IMG/VR virus record: IMGVR_UViG_3300032286_001195
Span: 1-40,891 of that record
Length of the DNA stretch: 40,891 bases
Direction: 5' to 3' (one strand)
Origin: a virus
The notes below the pieces were generated by a model that ran no database searches, was not told where the DNA came from, and saw only the letters and a list, made by a program, of their open reading frames with translations. Every line of letters begins with the position of its first letter. Position 1 is the first letter of the stretch. This document shows positions 30,861-37,760 of the stretch, one piece after another. Position numbers and translations under genes: made by a program.

Positions 30861-31058
30861 ATGACCGAAAGAGCACAAAAAATGATGGATTCTATTTGGG
30901 AATCTAGAAATCAAGGAGCAGATACTGAGAATAAATTAGTCGCATCTATTTTGCGTATTGTATCAGAAAATGTCATTAATTATAATGCACAGGATAATTT
31001 GATTGTATTAGATAAGAATGATATGGCAGATCTTGCAAATCAGATTGAATCATTATGA
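30861..31058 (+). CDS. Small hypothetical protein (65 aa)
   Basis: It begins MTERAQKMMDSIWESRNQG and is all-helical and acidic, with no motif recognised. AAGGAG (about 30840-30845) lies somewhat far upstream of the ATG. Its stop overlaps the start of the phosphoesterase gene by 4 bases, so the two are co-translated. Confidence 0.6.
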   Translation: MTERAQKMMDSIWESRNQGADTENKLVASILRIVSENVINYNAQDNLIVLDKNDMADLANQIESL

Positions 31059-31759
31059 CTTACGATACGGTCTTCATTTCTGATGTACATTTGGGTACAG
31101 ATAGATGTAATACTGAAAAGTTCTTGAAGTTTCTGAAAGAACTGAAAACTAAAAAACTTGTAATGGTTGGGGATATTCTAGACATTCATTGTATGGAAAA
31201 GTATCATACAAGATGGAAGAAGGAACATACCGAATGTGTTCACGCAATTTTGAACCTATGCAAAAAAGGCACAGAAGTTGTCTATATTCTCGGAAATCAC
31301 GAAGCAATGCTAAGAAGATATTGTGATTTTGAGCACAAGAATCTTTTGATTTGTAATGAATATGTTCATAAGGATTCCAAAGGGAATAAGTTTTTATGTG
31401 TTCATGGAGATAAGTATTCTGAATATTCTTCTGGTTCTTGGAAGCAACTTATCTTCAATTGGGGATATGAGTTCGTCACACCTTTAAGTATCTGGTTAAA
31501 TAGATTTTTTAGATTTTCTTTGGTTCATTACTTAAAGAATACTGTAAGAGGTAAAGAGTATATTGATAAGTATGAGAATGATATTATTGGATATTGTATT
31601 CAGCAAGATAAGAAGTATGCCGGAATTATCTGTGGACATATTCATTCAGGAAACATTCGTCAGTTTGGTAAGGTGGTGTATATGTGCTGTGGTGATTGGT
31701 GTGACCAATGTTCTGCGATTGTAGAAAAGAATGGAGTATATTGTTTAGAAAAATATTGA
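31055..31759 (+). CDS. Calcineurin-like metallophosphoesterase, LpxH-like
   Basis: 234 residues. All blocks of the family are present: SDVHLG (9-14), MVGDILD (37-43), LGNHE (79-83), VHGD and GHIHSG. The arrangement, including the ERY-like helix after GNHE and the long middle, is close to UDP-2,3-diacylglucosamine hydrolase (LpxH), which makes lipid X in lipid A synthesis. Two metal ions are expected. It could alter host lipid A or hydrolyse a nucleotide compound. It stands apart from the large sugar cluster, between small phage genes. Confidence 0.82.
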   Translation: MTYDTVFISDVHLGTDRCNTEKFLKFLKELKTKKLVMVGDILDIHCMEKYHTRWKKEHTECVHAILNLCKKGTEVVYILGNHEAMLRRYCDFEHKNLLICNEYVHKDSKGNKFLCVHGDKYSEYSSGSWKQLIFNWGYEFVTPLSIWLNRFFRFSLVHYLKNTVRGKEYIDKYENDIIGYCIQQDKKYAGIICGHIHSGNIRQFGKVVYMCCGDWCDQCSAIVEKNGVYCLEKY

Positions 31760-31760
31760 A

Positions 31761-32000
31761 ATGGATTTTACTAATTATCTTCATTGTGTTTCTAATTGTA
31801 AATTTAGAACACTTAGAGCAGGTCAGCAATTTGTAATGGAATTATTTCCAATCAGACCTGACCTTTATTATAAAGTCACTGGAAGTCCTTTGGATCCATT
31901 TTATGATGATAATAGACTGGCAGAATGTTTGATATTTCTAATGGATAATTGGGAACCAATTGATTATAGTTACTTTAATCAAACACCAACGAATTATTAG
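31761..32000 (+). CDS. Small conserved-type hypothetical protein (79 aa)
   Basis: It begins MDFTNYLHCVSNCKFRTLRAG and ends FNQTPTNY. It is acidic and aromatic-rich, with no motif recognised. The start is one base after the phosphoesterase stop, which suggests coupling. Confidence 0.55.
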   Translation: MDFTNYLHCVSNCKFRTLRAGQQFVMELFPIRPDLYYKVTGSPLDPFYDDNRLAECLIFLMDNWEPIDYSYFNQTPTNY

Positions 32001-32006
32001 AGGAAA

Positions 32007-32180
32007 ATGTATACACCTGAAGGGTACTTGTCCGATCCTCCAGATGCAAGATGTCCATACTGTGGAGGGAAGAAAAAAGTCTGCTCTTACATAGATAGCT
32101 TAATTCGTATTTGGGGAAGAGATGCCTGCAAAAAGAAACATCATACAAAACATTACACACTTTATGAAACGAGATTCTGA
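32007..32180 (+). CDS. Small zinc-finger-like protein (57 aa)
   Basis: It begins MYTPEGYLSDPPDARCPYCGG. The CPYCGG knuckle and a later Cys/His-rich part (VCSYI, DACKKKHHTKH) could hold one zinc. The basic C-terminus suggests nucleic-acid binding. AGAGGA (31999-32004), a good ribosome-binding site, precedes the ATG. Confidence 0.55.
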   Translation: MYTPEGYLSDPPDARCPYCGGKKKVCSYIDSLIRIWGRDACKKKHHTKHYTLYETRF

Positions 32181-32254
32181 CATCACTTATAAAGATGAGT
32201 TTCATTACATATACATAACATTAAAAGAAACAGTTAAAATAGTAGCACAAAGAT

Positions 32255-32896
32255 ATGGGCATTTCTTATAATCCACGAATAGTCACAGATGGACTTACAA
32301 ATTATTTTGATGCTGGAAATACTAAGAGTTATCCTGGGTCTGGAACTACTTGGTATAATTTAATTCCTGGTGGAGTGAATGGGACATTGACGAATGGACC
32401 GACTTATAGTAGTGTGAATGGTGGTGTAATTGCTCTTGACGGTGTAAATGATTACATCTATATTCCACTTAACTTATCAACATCAAATTATACTATTATG
32501 GGTGCCGCAAGATATGTTGTAGTTGGCGGAAGAACTTTTAGTGCTTTGACTAACAATTGGTTAATGGGGCATTGGGGGGGAACAACTGAAAATTACTATG
32601 CAGAGGGTTGGGTTTCTTCTGTGGGAGCAGGGACTGGTGATACAAATTGGAGAATTTATGCAGCAACAGGAAACTATTCTGGTGATAGTTGGGAAATGTA
32701 TGTAAATGGACAATTGACTGTTAGTCCAAATACTGGTGGTAGTGCTGGACCAAATGGATTTGCAATTGGTTCTGTTGGAGGAACTAGTGAATTCTCAAAT
32801 TCTCATATAAGCAATTTGCTTATTTACAACAGAGTACTCACAGCATCAGAAGTCTCACAAAACTTTAATGCCCTTCGTGGTCGTTATGGAATATAA
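32255..32896 (+). CDS. LamG/concanavalin-like domain protein 1
   Basis: 213 residues, beta-rich, in the LamG-like jelly-roll style: DAGNTKSYPGSGTTWYNL, then GTLTNGPTYSS, GGVIALDGVNDYI, and SWEMYVNGQ. It ends with the block SQNFNALRGRYGI, shared by the two genes after it. Such domains bind sugars or proteins; in cyanophages they occur in particle-surface or fibre-related proteins. No signal peptide is present, which fits a virion protein. The start has no strong ribosome-binding site. Confidence 0.72.
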   Translation: MGISYNPRIVTDGLTNYFDAGNTKSYPGSGTTWYNLIPGGVNGTLTNGPTYSSVNGGVIALDGVNDYIYIPLNLSTSNYTIMGAARYVVVGGRTFSALTNNWLMGHWGGTTENYYAEGWVSSVGAGTGDTNWRIYAATGNYSGDSWEMYVNGQLTVSPNTGGSAGPNGFAIGSVGGTSEFSNSHISNLLIYNRVLTASEVSQNFNALRGRYGI

Positions 32897-32899
32897 ATA
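32892..32899 (+). promoter_or_regulatory. Late promoter before the second LamG gene
   Basis: An exact TATAAATA overlapping the stop codon of the first LamG gene and 14 bases before the next ATG, so the late leader would be very short. Confidence 0.55.
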
Positions 32900-32913
32900 T
32901 CTAAAAAACAATA

Positions 32914-33633
32914 ATGTTAGCACATAGTCCAAGTATTGTAATGTCAGGTCTAGTCTTAGCACTAGATGCTGGAAATACCAAGAGTTATCCTGGAAGTGGA
33001 ACTACTTGGACTGATTTGAGTGGTAATAGTAATACTGGAACATTGACAAATGGACCGACTTATAATAGTTCTGATGGTGGGTCTTTTGTTTTTAATGGAA
33101 GTACTCAATATTCATCTTCCAGTGCTTTATCTGGATCATTTGCTTTATTTACAGTTATTATTTGGTTTTATCCAACATCAATTGCCAATTATCAAAATCC
33201 TATTGATTGTAATTATGCTTATAATGGATCAACTGGAAATCTTGGTCCAAGATTAGAAATCAATAGTTCTGGGAATTTGGCATGGAATTATTCTAATGCT
33301 ACTGCGGATAATAGTTCATTTTATTCTCATAATGTTGTATCCAGTGGATTATCTGCAAATACTTGGTATTGTACTGCAATAACTTATGATGGATCTGCAT
33401 CTACAACATATTTGAATGGTAGTTCTACTGGTTTGACTAGAACTACTTATGGAACTCCCACTGGATTTGTTGGTGTTATGAATAATGTTACAATCGGAAA
33501 AGGTTTTAGTTTAGGTGGTGCAGAAAGAATTTTTGCTGGAAGAGTTGCAAATGTTCAAATATACAACAGAGCACTCTCCGCAACAGAAATCTCACAAAAC
33601 TTTAATGCACTCAGAGGGAGGTACGGAATCTAA
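32914..33633 (+). CDS. LamG/concanavalin-like domain protein 2
   Basis: 239 residues. LALDAGNTKSYPGSGTTW, TDLSGNSNTGTLTNGPTY and NGSTQYSSSS form the N-terminal strands; WYCTAITYDGSASTTYLNG is the central LamG signature, and the end is SQNFNALRGRYGI. It is a clear paralogue of its neighbours. The central region is not conserved among the three, as expected for a binding surface under diversifying pressure. It overlaps the next start by one base. Confidence 0.75.
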   Translation: MLAHSPSIVMSGLVLALDAGNTKSYPGSGTTWTDLSGNSNTGTLTNGPTYNSSDGGSFVFNGSTQYSSSSALSGSFALFTVIIWFYPTSIANYQNPIDCNYAYNGSTGNLGPRLEINSSGNLAWNYSNATADNSSFYSHNVVSSGLSANTWYCTAITYDGSASTTYLNGSSTGLTRTTYGTPTGFVGVMNNVTIGKGFSLGGAERIFAGRVANVQIYNRALSATEISQNFNALRGRYGI

Positions 33634-34358
33634 TGGGAGTCTTTGCAGGACCTACTAATTCTTGGATAAATCTAAGCCCTTCTAATTCACTAAATGGTAT
33701 AGTGACTAGTGGATTAGTTCTTGCTCTTGATGCTGGTAGGACTTTAAGTTATGTTGGTTCTGGAACCACCTGGACTGATTTGAGTGGTAATGGTAATACG
33801 GGAACACTCACAAATGGTCCTACTTATAGTAGTGCAAATGGTGGGTCTATTGTTTTTACTGCAGCAAGTAGTACTTATGTTAATATTTCCGGATCAAATG
33901 CAGTAACTCAGGCAACATTCAGTGTTTGGTTAAAAAGAAATGGTTCTCAAATTGATTATGCTGGGATCCTATTTAACAGAAACATTAATATTGATGTTTC
34001 TGGATTGGATTTTAATGCTTCAAATAACACTCTTGGATATCATTGGAATGATGATGCCGGATCATATAGTTTTAATTCTGGATTAACTCCCCCTAATGGT
34101 GTCTGGTGTATGTGCGTTCTTACTGTAACTTCTACTACGGCAACATTCTATTTGTGTCAAAGTTCTGGCATTACGACTGCAACAAATACACTAGCACACG
34201 CATCAACGACTCTTGGTGCATTAAGATTGGGATATGATGGAGAAGGTATTCGTTTTATGAATGGAAACATAGCAGTATGCAAAGTATACAACAGAGAACT
34301 CTCCGCAACAGAAGTCTCACAAAACTTTAATGCTCTTAGAGGAAGATTTGGCATCTAA
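33633..34358 (+). CDS. LamG/concanavalin-like domain protein 3
   Basis: 241 residues. It has an extra N-terminal segment (MGVFAGPTNSWINLSPSNS) and then the shared LALDAGRTLSYVGSGTTW and GNTGTLTNGPTY blocks, a central region of its own, and the common ending SQNFNALRGRFGI. It is the third member of the tandem family. The late-like element of the HNH gene begins inside its last codons. Confidence 0.75.
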   Translation: MGVFAGPTNSWINLSPSNSLNGIVTSGLVLALDAGRTLSYVGSGTTWTDLSGNGNTGTLTNGPTYSSANGGSIVFTAASSTYVNISGSNAVTQATFSVWLKRNGSQIDYAGILFNRNINIDVSGLDFNASNNTLGYHWNDDAGSYSFNSGLTPPNGVWCMCVLTVTSTTATFYLCQSSGITTATNTLAHASTTLGALRLGYDGEGIRFMNGNIAVCKVYNRELSATEVSQNFNALRGRFGI

Positions 34359-34384
34359 ATACTCATAAGTCGCAAGCACTTATG
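34354..34384 (+). promoter_or_regulatory. Late-like promoter and start-codon hairpin of the HNH gene
   Basis: TCTAAATA (34354-34361) is a one-base variant of the late element. CATAAGT (34364-34370) and ACTTATG (34378-34384) form a perfect 7-bp hairpin whose right arm contains the ATG at 34382. A late start near 34368 would remove about half of the left arm and free the start codon. Confidence 0.55.
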
Positions 34385-34753
34385 GTTCCCTTACATTCGC
34401 CTAAGGACTATTTGTTTAATTTACATACATCATCTAAAAGTGAAGCAAAACGATTGTGGAGACAGAATATAAAGGATGCCTGGAATAATAAATGTGCTTA
34501 TTGCGAATCCGAAGAAAACATTACATTAGATCACGTTATACCTCAATGTAAGGGTGGTCTAGATATTAAAACGAATGTAGTTGCCTGTTGCCATTCCTGT
34601 AATCAATCCAAAGGTCATATTCCTTGGGAAGAATGGTATTATAATCAGTGCTTTTTTTCTATTGAAAATTATGAAAAGATTGAAGAATGGATGAAACCAG
34701 AAGCACCATCAAATGTTTATGCTTATAAACCAAGAAGAAATATTAATTACTAA
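34382..34753 (+). CDS. HNH homing endonuclease (free-standing)
   Basis: 123 residues. Two zinc-binding Cys pairs (CAYC and CHSC) frame the HNH core ITLDHVIPQCKGGLDIKTNVVACCHSCN with the catalytic His of DHVIP and the Asn before VVACC. The C-terminus (KGHIPWEEWY) is typical of phage HNH enzymes. It lies between the LamG genes and speD and is not in an intron. Its start codon is in a hairpin. It probably targets a nearby gene, perhaps speD or the LamG array. Confidence 0.85.
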   Translation: MVPLHSPKDYLFNLHTSSKSEAKRLWRQNIKDAWNNKCAYCESEENITLDHVIPQCKGGLDIKTNVVACCHSCNQSKGHIPWEEWYYNQCFFSIENYEKIEEWMKPEAPSNVYAYKPRRNINY

Positions 34754-34833
34754 ATACCAAGTATGAAAAAAAAACGAAATTCCCTGATGTGATTGCTGAA
34801 TAAATAAATTAAGTATTTTGTTGGTATTAGGAA

Positions 34834-35160
34834 TTGGGCAAGCATTACTTATTAAATCTTTACGGTTGTTCTTTTATACTTTTAGATAATTGCCATTATC
34901 TCATAGAATTACTTGAAAGAGCGGCTGTAGAGAGTGGTGCAACGGTAGTTCAAACAATTTATAAAAAGTTTGACCCTCAAGGAGTTACGGCACTTTGTTT
35001 ATTATCAGAAAGTCATATTAGTATTCATACTTATCCAGAATTAGGTAACTGTTATGTTGATATTTTTACTTGTGGAAATTGCAATCCAAAGATTGGCGTT
35101 GATATGATTATCCAAAAACTAAATCCAGAATCATATAATATTAAATATGTTGATAGATAA
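34834..35160 (+). CDS. speD: S-adenosylmethionine decarboxylase proenzyme
   Basis: 108 residues, class 1 bacterial type. The self-cleavage site LLSESHISIHTYPE is intact, including the Ser that becomes the pyruvoyl group and the His, and VDIFTCG keeps the proton-donor Cys. It makes decarboxylated AdoMet for spermidine synthesis; speD is a known cyanophage accessory gene. The start is a TTG (MGKHYLLNLYG); an in-frame TAG lies two codons upstream, so no ATG is available. AGGA is only 1-2 bases before it, which is unusual and may reflect a base insertion. The C-terminal third differs from that of the speD remnant at 35884. Confidence 0.85.
   Translation: MGKHYLLNLYGCSFILLDNCHYLIELLERAAVESGATVVQTIYKKFDPQGVTALCLLSESHISIHTYPELGNCYVDIFTCGNCNPKIGVDMIIQKLNPESYNIKYVDR
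35059..35075 (+). repeat. Direct repeat, first copy (in speD)
   Basis: Identical 17-base sequence GATATTTTTACTTGTGG, encoding DIFTCG, also at 35893-35909. The copies are 834 bases apart and bracket the rest of speD and the GIY-YIG endonuclease. Confidence 0.85.
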
Positions 35161-35201
35161 ATAATAACGCCTTTAAAGTTCGGCAAAACCTAAGGCATTT
35201 T

Positions 35202-35231
35202 GGGGGAGAAAAATAAATCTCCTCCATTTTT
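35202..35231 (+). terminator. Terminator after speD
   Basis: Stem GGGGGAGA / TCTCCTCC (35202-35209 with 35218-35225, one G-T pair), 8-base loop, then ATTTTT. Confidence 0.8.
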
Positions 35232-35233
35232 AA

Positions 35234-35241
35234 TATAAATA
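35234..35241 (+). promoter_or_regulatory. Late promoter before the second GIY-YIG gene
   Basis: An exact TATAAATA. Transcription would start near 35247, inside the right arm of the inverted repeat, so ATG 35257 or 35266 would be the late start codon. Confidence 0.55.
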
Positions 35242-35244
35242 TAA

Positions 35245-36003
35245 ATGCCGAACTCAATGAATAAAATGTCTAAAGGGATAATTTATTGCGCTCATTGTAT
35301 TGTTACTGGCAAAAAATACATTGGACAAACAGTTAATACTTTAAATATTAGAAAAAATAAGCACAAAAATACATCAGTGAGATTTAAAAAAAGAAATAAG
35401 TTTTATTCTGCAATAAAAAAATATGGTATCAATAATTTTATTTGGGGAATAATTGAAGAAGTTGATGTGAAAAGAATGGATGAAAGAGAAAAATATTGGA
35501 TAGAACACTTTTCTACTTTTGTATATGGATACAACTCAACTTTGGGCGGTGAAAAATATTGTAATCCTAATTGTTGGAAAGAATTTACAATAATGAGTCC
35601 AACTGGAAAGATTTATAGTAACAAAAATATTAGTAAATTTTGTAGAGAGAATGATTTATCCCAAGGACATTTATCTTCTGTAATTTCTGGAAAATTGAAG
35701 TCACATAAAGGGTGGAAACTTCCTGAAACTAAAATAAAAAAAAGAGATTTTAGTGCTGTAATGTCTCCTGATGGGCAAGTGTATGTTATTAAAAACATAT
35801 CACATTTTTGTAATGAACATAATTTGTGCGTAAGTCATTTAGTAAAAGTATTGAATGGAAAAAGAAAACACCATAAAGGATATGCGGCAGTAGATATTTT
35901 TACTTGTGGCGATCATACGCAACCAGCAAAAGCTTGCGAATATATGATAGATGCACTAGAATCTAAGAAGCCAAATATGACTATTGTAACTAGAGGCATA
36001 TGA
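35245..36003 (+). CDS. GIY-YIG homing endonuclease fused to a SpeD C-terminus
   Basis: 252 residues from ATG 35245; ATG 35257 or 35266 may be used. The nuclease core is typical: GIIYCAHCIVTGKKYIGQT, then the Arg helix and the Glu region DEREKYWIEHFSTF, with N-x-TLGGE after it. Two tandem NUMOD1/IENR1-like DNA-binding repeats follow (FTIMSPTGKIYSNKNIS to HKGW; FSAVMSPDGQVYVIKNIS to HHKGY). The last 40 residues, beginning AAVDIFTCGDHTQPAKACEY, are not nuclease: they are the C-terminal part of a SpeD. The enzyme therefore seems to have landed inside a speD gene, while a complete speD stands upstream. Confidence 0.88.
   Translation: MPNSMNKMSKGIIYCAHCIVTGKKYIGQTVNTLNIRKNKHKNTSVRFKKRNKFYSAIKKYGINNFIWGIIEEVDVKRMDEREKYWIEHFSTFVYGYNSTLGGEKYCNPNCWKEFTIMSPTGKIYSNKNISKFCRENDLSQGHLSSVISGKLKSHKGWKLPETKIKKRDFSAVMSPDGQVYVIKNISHFCNEHNLCVSHLVKVLNGKRKHHKGYAAVDIFTCGDHTQPAKACEYMIDALESKKPNMTIVTRGI
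35884..36003 (+). pseudogene. speD: Displaced 3' end of a second speD
   Basis: About 39 codons, in frame with the endonuclease, read AAVDIFTCGDHTQPAKACEY and then MIDALESKK to TRGI. This is the standard C-terminal third of SpeD, including the active-site Cys. It is not a copy of the end of the upstream speD (which has GNCNPKIGVDMII), but shares the 17-base DIFTCG block. It lacks the self-cleavage Ser, so alone it cannot be an enzyme. Confidence 0.85.
35893..35909 (+). repeat. Direct repeat, second copy (in the speD remnant)
   Basis: Same 17 bases as 35059-35075. Recombination between the copies would delete the endonuclease and leave one chimeric, complete speD. Confidence 0.85.
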
Positions 36004-36091
36004 TTTCTGGCAGTATTAGCCCCTTAGATTTTCTAGGGGGAACCATAATTTCATTTTTAATTATTTTTTTACCATTATTAATAATACTACT

Positions 36092-36340
36092 ATGAGTTTT
36101 ACAGTTTATTCCAAGCACGGATGCCCATATTGTGATAAAATTAAAACAGTTTTAAGTCACGTTTCTGCTACAAGAGGAATACCAGTTGTTTATTATGACT
36201 TGGGAACTAATTTTACTAGAGAAGAATTTTACGCTGAATTTGGAGAGGGATCTACTTTCCCCCAAGTCATTTATGAAAATGCTCATTTGGGTGGATGCTC
36301 TGATACAGTTAAATTCTTACAAGAACAGAATATGCTTTGA
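36092..36340 (+). CDS. Glutaredoxin
   Basis: 82 residues, thioredoxin fold. FTVYSKHGCPYCDKI carries the dithiol active site C11-P-Y-C14; TFPQVIYEN has the cis-Pro, and GGCSDTV the glutathione-binding Gly-Gly-x-Asp. It most likely donates electrons to ribonucleotide reductase during phage DNA synthesis, as T4 NrdC does. The gap before it (36004-36091) holds a GC-rich stem (CCCCTTAG / CTAGGGGG, near 36019-36039) without a good T-run. Confidence 0.92.
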   Translation: MSFTVYSKHGCPYCDKIKTVLSHVSATRGIPVVYYDLGTNFTREEFYAEFGEGSTFPQVIYENAHLGGCSDTVKFLQEQNML

Positions 36341-36525
36341 TGGATTCTATAAATAAGTTTGAAAGACACGATATAAATCGTGGCGTTGAGTTAATGCTTC
36401 GTCGGAGGGAAAAACGCATTCCAGAAGAACTTAAAGAAAGAAAGTTTATTTTTGGTAGAGTTTTTTCCTTTCTGAAAAGGGAAATACGATTTAATTTTGA
36501 ACTTTCTATAATTAAAAAAACGTAA
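36340..36525 (+). CDS. Small basic hypothetical protein (61 aa)
   Basis: It begins MDSINKFERHDINRGVELML, with many Arg/Lys (RRREKRIPEELKERK), helical, with no membrane segment. The ATG overlaps the last base of the glutaredoxin stop. The basic character would allow nucleic-acid binding, but no family is recognised. Confidence 0.55.
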   Translation: MDSINKFERHDINRGVELMLRRREKRIPEELKERKFIFGRVFSFLKREIRFNFELSIIKKT

Positions 36526-36543
36526 ATTTCTCGGAGTAATAAA

Positions 36544-36828
36544 ATGACCGCACCAGAACTCACACTTTTTTGTTTAGTTAGTTTTTTATTTTTATGCGTC
36601 GGTGTAGTTGGTGGTTGGGGATTAAAGTCTTATCTAGATAATATGCTTCCTTCTAGAATGGGAGTTCTTCATCAAGAGTTCTTTGATGAAGACGGTAATG
36701 TAATTGCTGATGAAGTAGTTTCCCTTCGTTTGGAATCTGGATTTATTGAAGAATTTCAAGAAGATTATAGAGGTCTTTTTGAAGATGGAGATGACGATGA
36801 CAATGATGACGATGATGACGAAGATTGA
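36544..36828 (+). CDS. Membrane-anchored protein with a poly-acidic tail
   Basis: 94 residues. One membrane helix at residues 5-28 (ELTLFCLVSFLFLCVGVVGGWGL), a short acidic domain, and a C-terminal run of Asp/Asn/Glu (GDDDDNDDDDDED). A CTCGGAGT element 8 bases upstream supports ATG 36544. The Asp run is encoded by a GAT/GAC repeat that could slip in length. Function unknown; an acidic tail on the cytoplasmic side may mimic DNA or bind cations. Confidence 0.6.
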   Translation: MTAPELTLFCLVSFLFLCVGVVGGWGLKSYLDNMLPSRMGVLHQEFFDEDGNVIADEVVSLRLESGFIEEFQEDYRGLFEDGDDDDNDDDDDED

Positions 36829-36872
36829 TAGATAGATAGTATTATAAATTATTACTGATTTTTTAAACAAAT

Positions 36873-37454
36873 ATGACTGTAACATCTGCAACGAAAAAGG
36901 TAACAACTTCAAGAACAAAAGAAGTGAGTTTGGATCTTCCTCCAAATCCACTTGTATTTGAAGTTTTGAATCTTGTATCTAAACAAAGGACAAATGAGAA
37001 AAAAGTAGAAGTTCTTAAAAAATATGAAGATCCTTCTTTGAAAGCAATTTTCATTTGGAACTTTGATGAAAGTATTGTTTCACTTCTACCCGAAGGTGAA
37101 GTTCCTTTCTTTGGTGATAATGTTTTAAAAACATCTACAATCACCGAAAGAATTGGTGATGCTGTCTCTACAATGAATGGCGGAAGTTCTAATTCCCTTG
37201 GAACAATTGATGAAAAGCATTCTACGATTCGTAGAGAATATAAGAAATTTTATAATTTCATTAAGGGTGGAAATGATAGTTTGAATAGTATTCGTAGAGA
37301 AACTATTTTTATCAACCTTCTTGAAGGTGTTCATCCATTAGAAGCAGAAATTCTTTGCTTGTGTAAGGATAAAAAACTACAAACAAAATATAAGATTACG
37401 AAGGAAATCGTATCTACCGCATATCCAGATATTCAATGGGGCGGTAGATCCTAA
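36873..37454 (+). CDS. Conserved T4-like cyanophage protein (DUF6433-like)
   Basis: 193 residues. The C-terminal block YKKFYNFIKGGNDSLNSIRRETIFINLLEGVHPLEAEILCLCKDKKL and the end YPDIQWGGR are highly conserved among T4-like cyanophages as far as I remember, so this looks like a core protein, probably the DUF6433 family. It is soluble, mainly helical, with a Ser/Thr-rich N-terminus. No activity is known to me. Confidence 0.7.
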   Translation: MTVTSATKKVTTSRTKEVSLDLPPNPLVFEVLNLVSKQRTNEKKVEVLKKYEDPSLKAIFIWNFDESIVSLLPEGEVPFFGDNVLKTSTITERIGDAVSTMNGGSSNSLGTIDEKHSTIRREYKKFYNFIKGGNDSLNSIRRETIFINLLEGVHPLEAEILCLCKDKKLQTKYKITKEIVSTAYPDIQWGGRS

Positions 37455-37472
37455 TTATAACTAAAAAATATT

Positions 37473-37724
37473 ATGAAAATCATTCACCAAAAATGTGAAA
37501 AATCTTTATCTAACAATAAAAGTCTTCCAATTAATTCTTATTTGGTAGGATACATTCTTGAGGACATTAAATCATATGATATTGTTCAAGCTTCTTCTCA
37601 AGTAGAAGTATTTGATTATTATCACGATTTAACTAAAAATGTACTTTCAATTGAATGGACAAGTGGTAAAGTAAGTCCAAAAGTTTATGGTTATACAAAA
37701 CCAGAAGGAAAAAAGAAAAAATAA
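37473..37724 (+). CDS. Conserved-type hypothetical protein (83 aa)
   Basis: It begins MKIIHQKCEKSLSNNKSLP, with a beta-rich middle (SYLVGYILEDIKSYDIVQAS) and a Lys-rich end (KPEGKKKK). It appears in the conserved block between the DUF6433-like gene and thyX. No motif recognised. A terminator follows directly. Confidence 0.6.
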   Translation: MKIIHQKCEKSLSNNKSLPINSYLVGYILEDIKSYDIVQASSQVEVFDYYHDLTKNVLSIEWTSGKVSPKVYGYTKPEGKKKK

Positions 37725-37733
37725 GTTAAAGGG

Positions 37734-37760
37734 GGAGGAATTGACGATTCCTCCTTTTTT
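37734..37760 (+). terminator. Terminator overlapping the next promoter
   Basis: Stem GGAGGAAT / ATTCCTCC (37734-37741 with 37747-37754), 5-base loop TGACG and six T. The -35 box of the next promoter occupies the loop. Confidence 0.88.

Larger units (their letters stand above)
35177..35254 (+). repeat. Inverted repeat around a terminator and late promoter
   Basis: AGTTCGGCA (35177-35185) and TGCCGAACT (35246-35254) are perfectly complementary. The right arm overlaps ATG 35245 and ends just before ATG 35257. Between the arms lie a terminator and a late promoter, the same order as at 1420-1500. Confidence 0.65.

Noticed and set aside
33044-33068. TTGACA followed by TATAAT inside the second LamG gene.
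   Set aside because: The spacer is only 12 bases, too short for a promoter.
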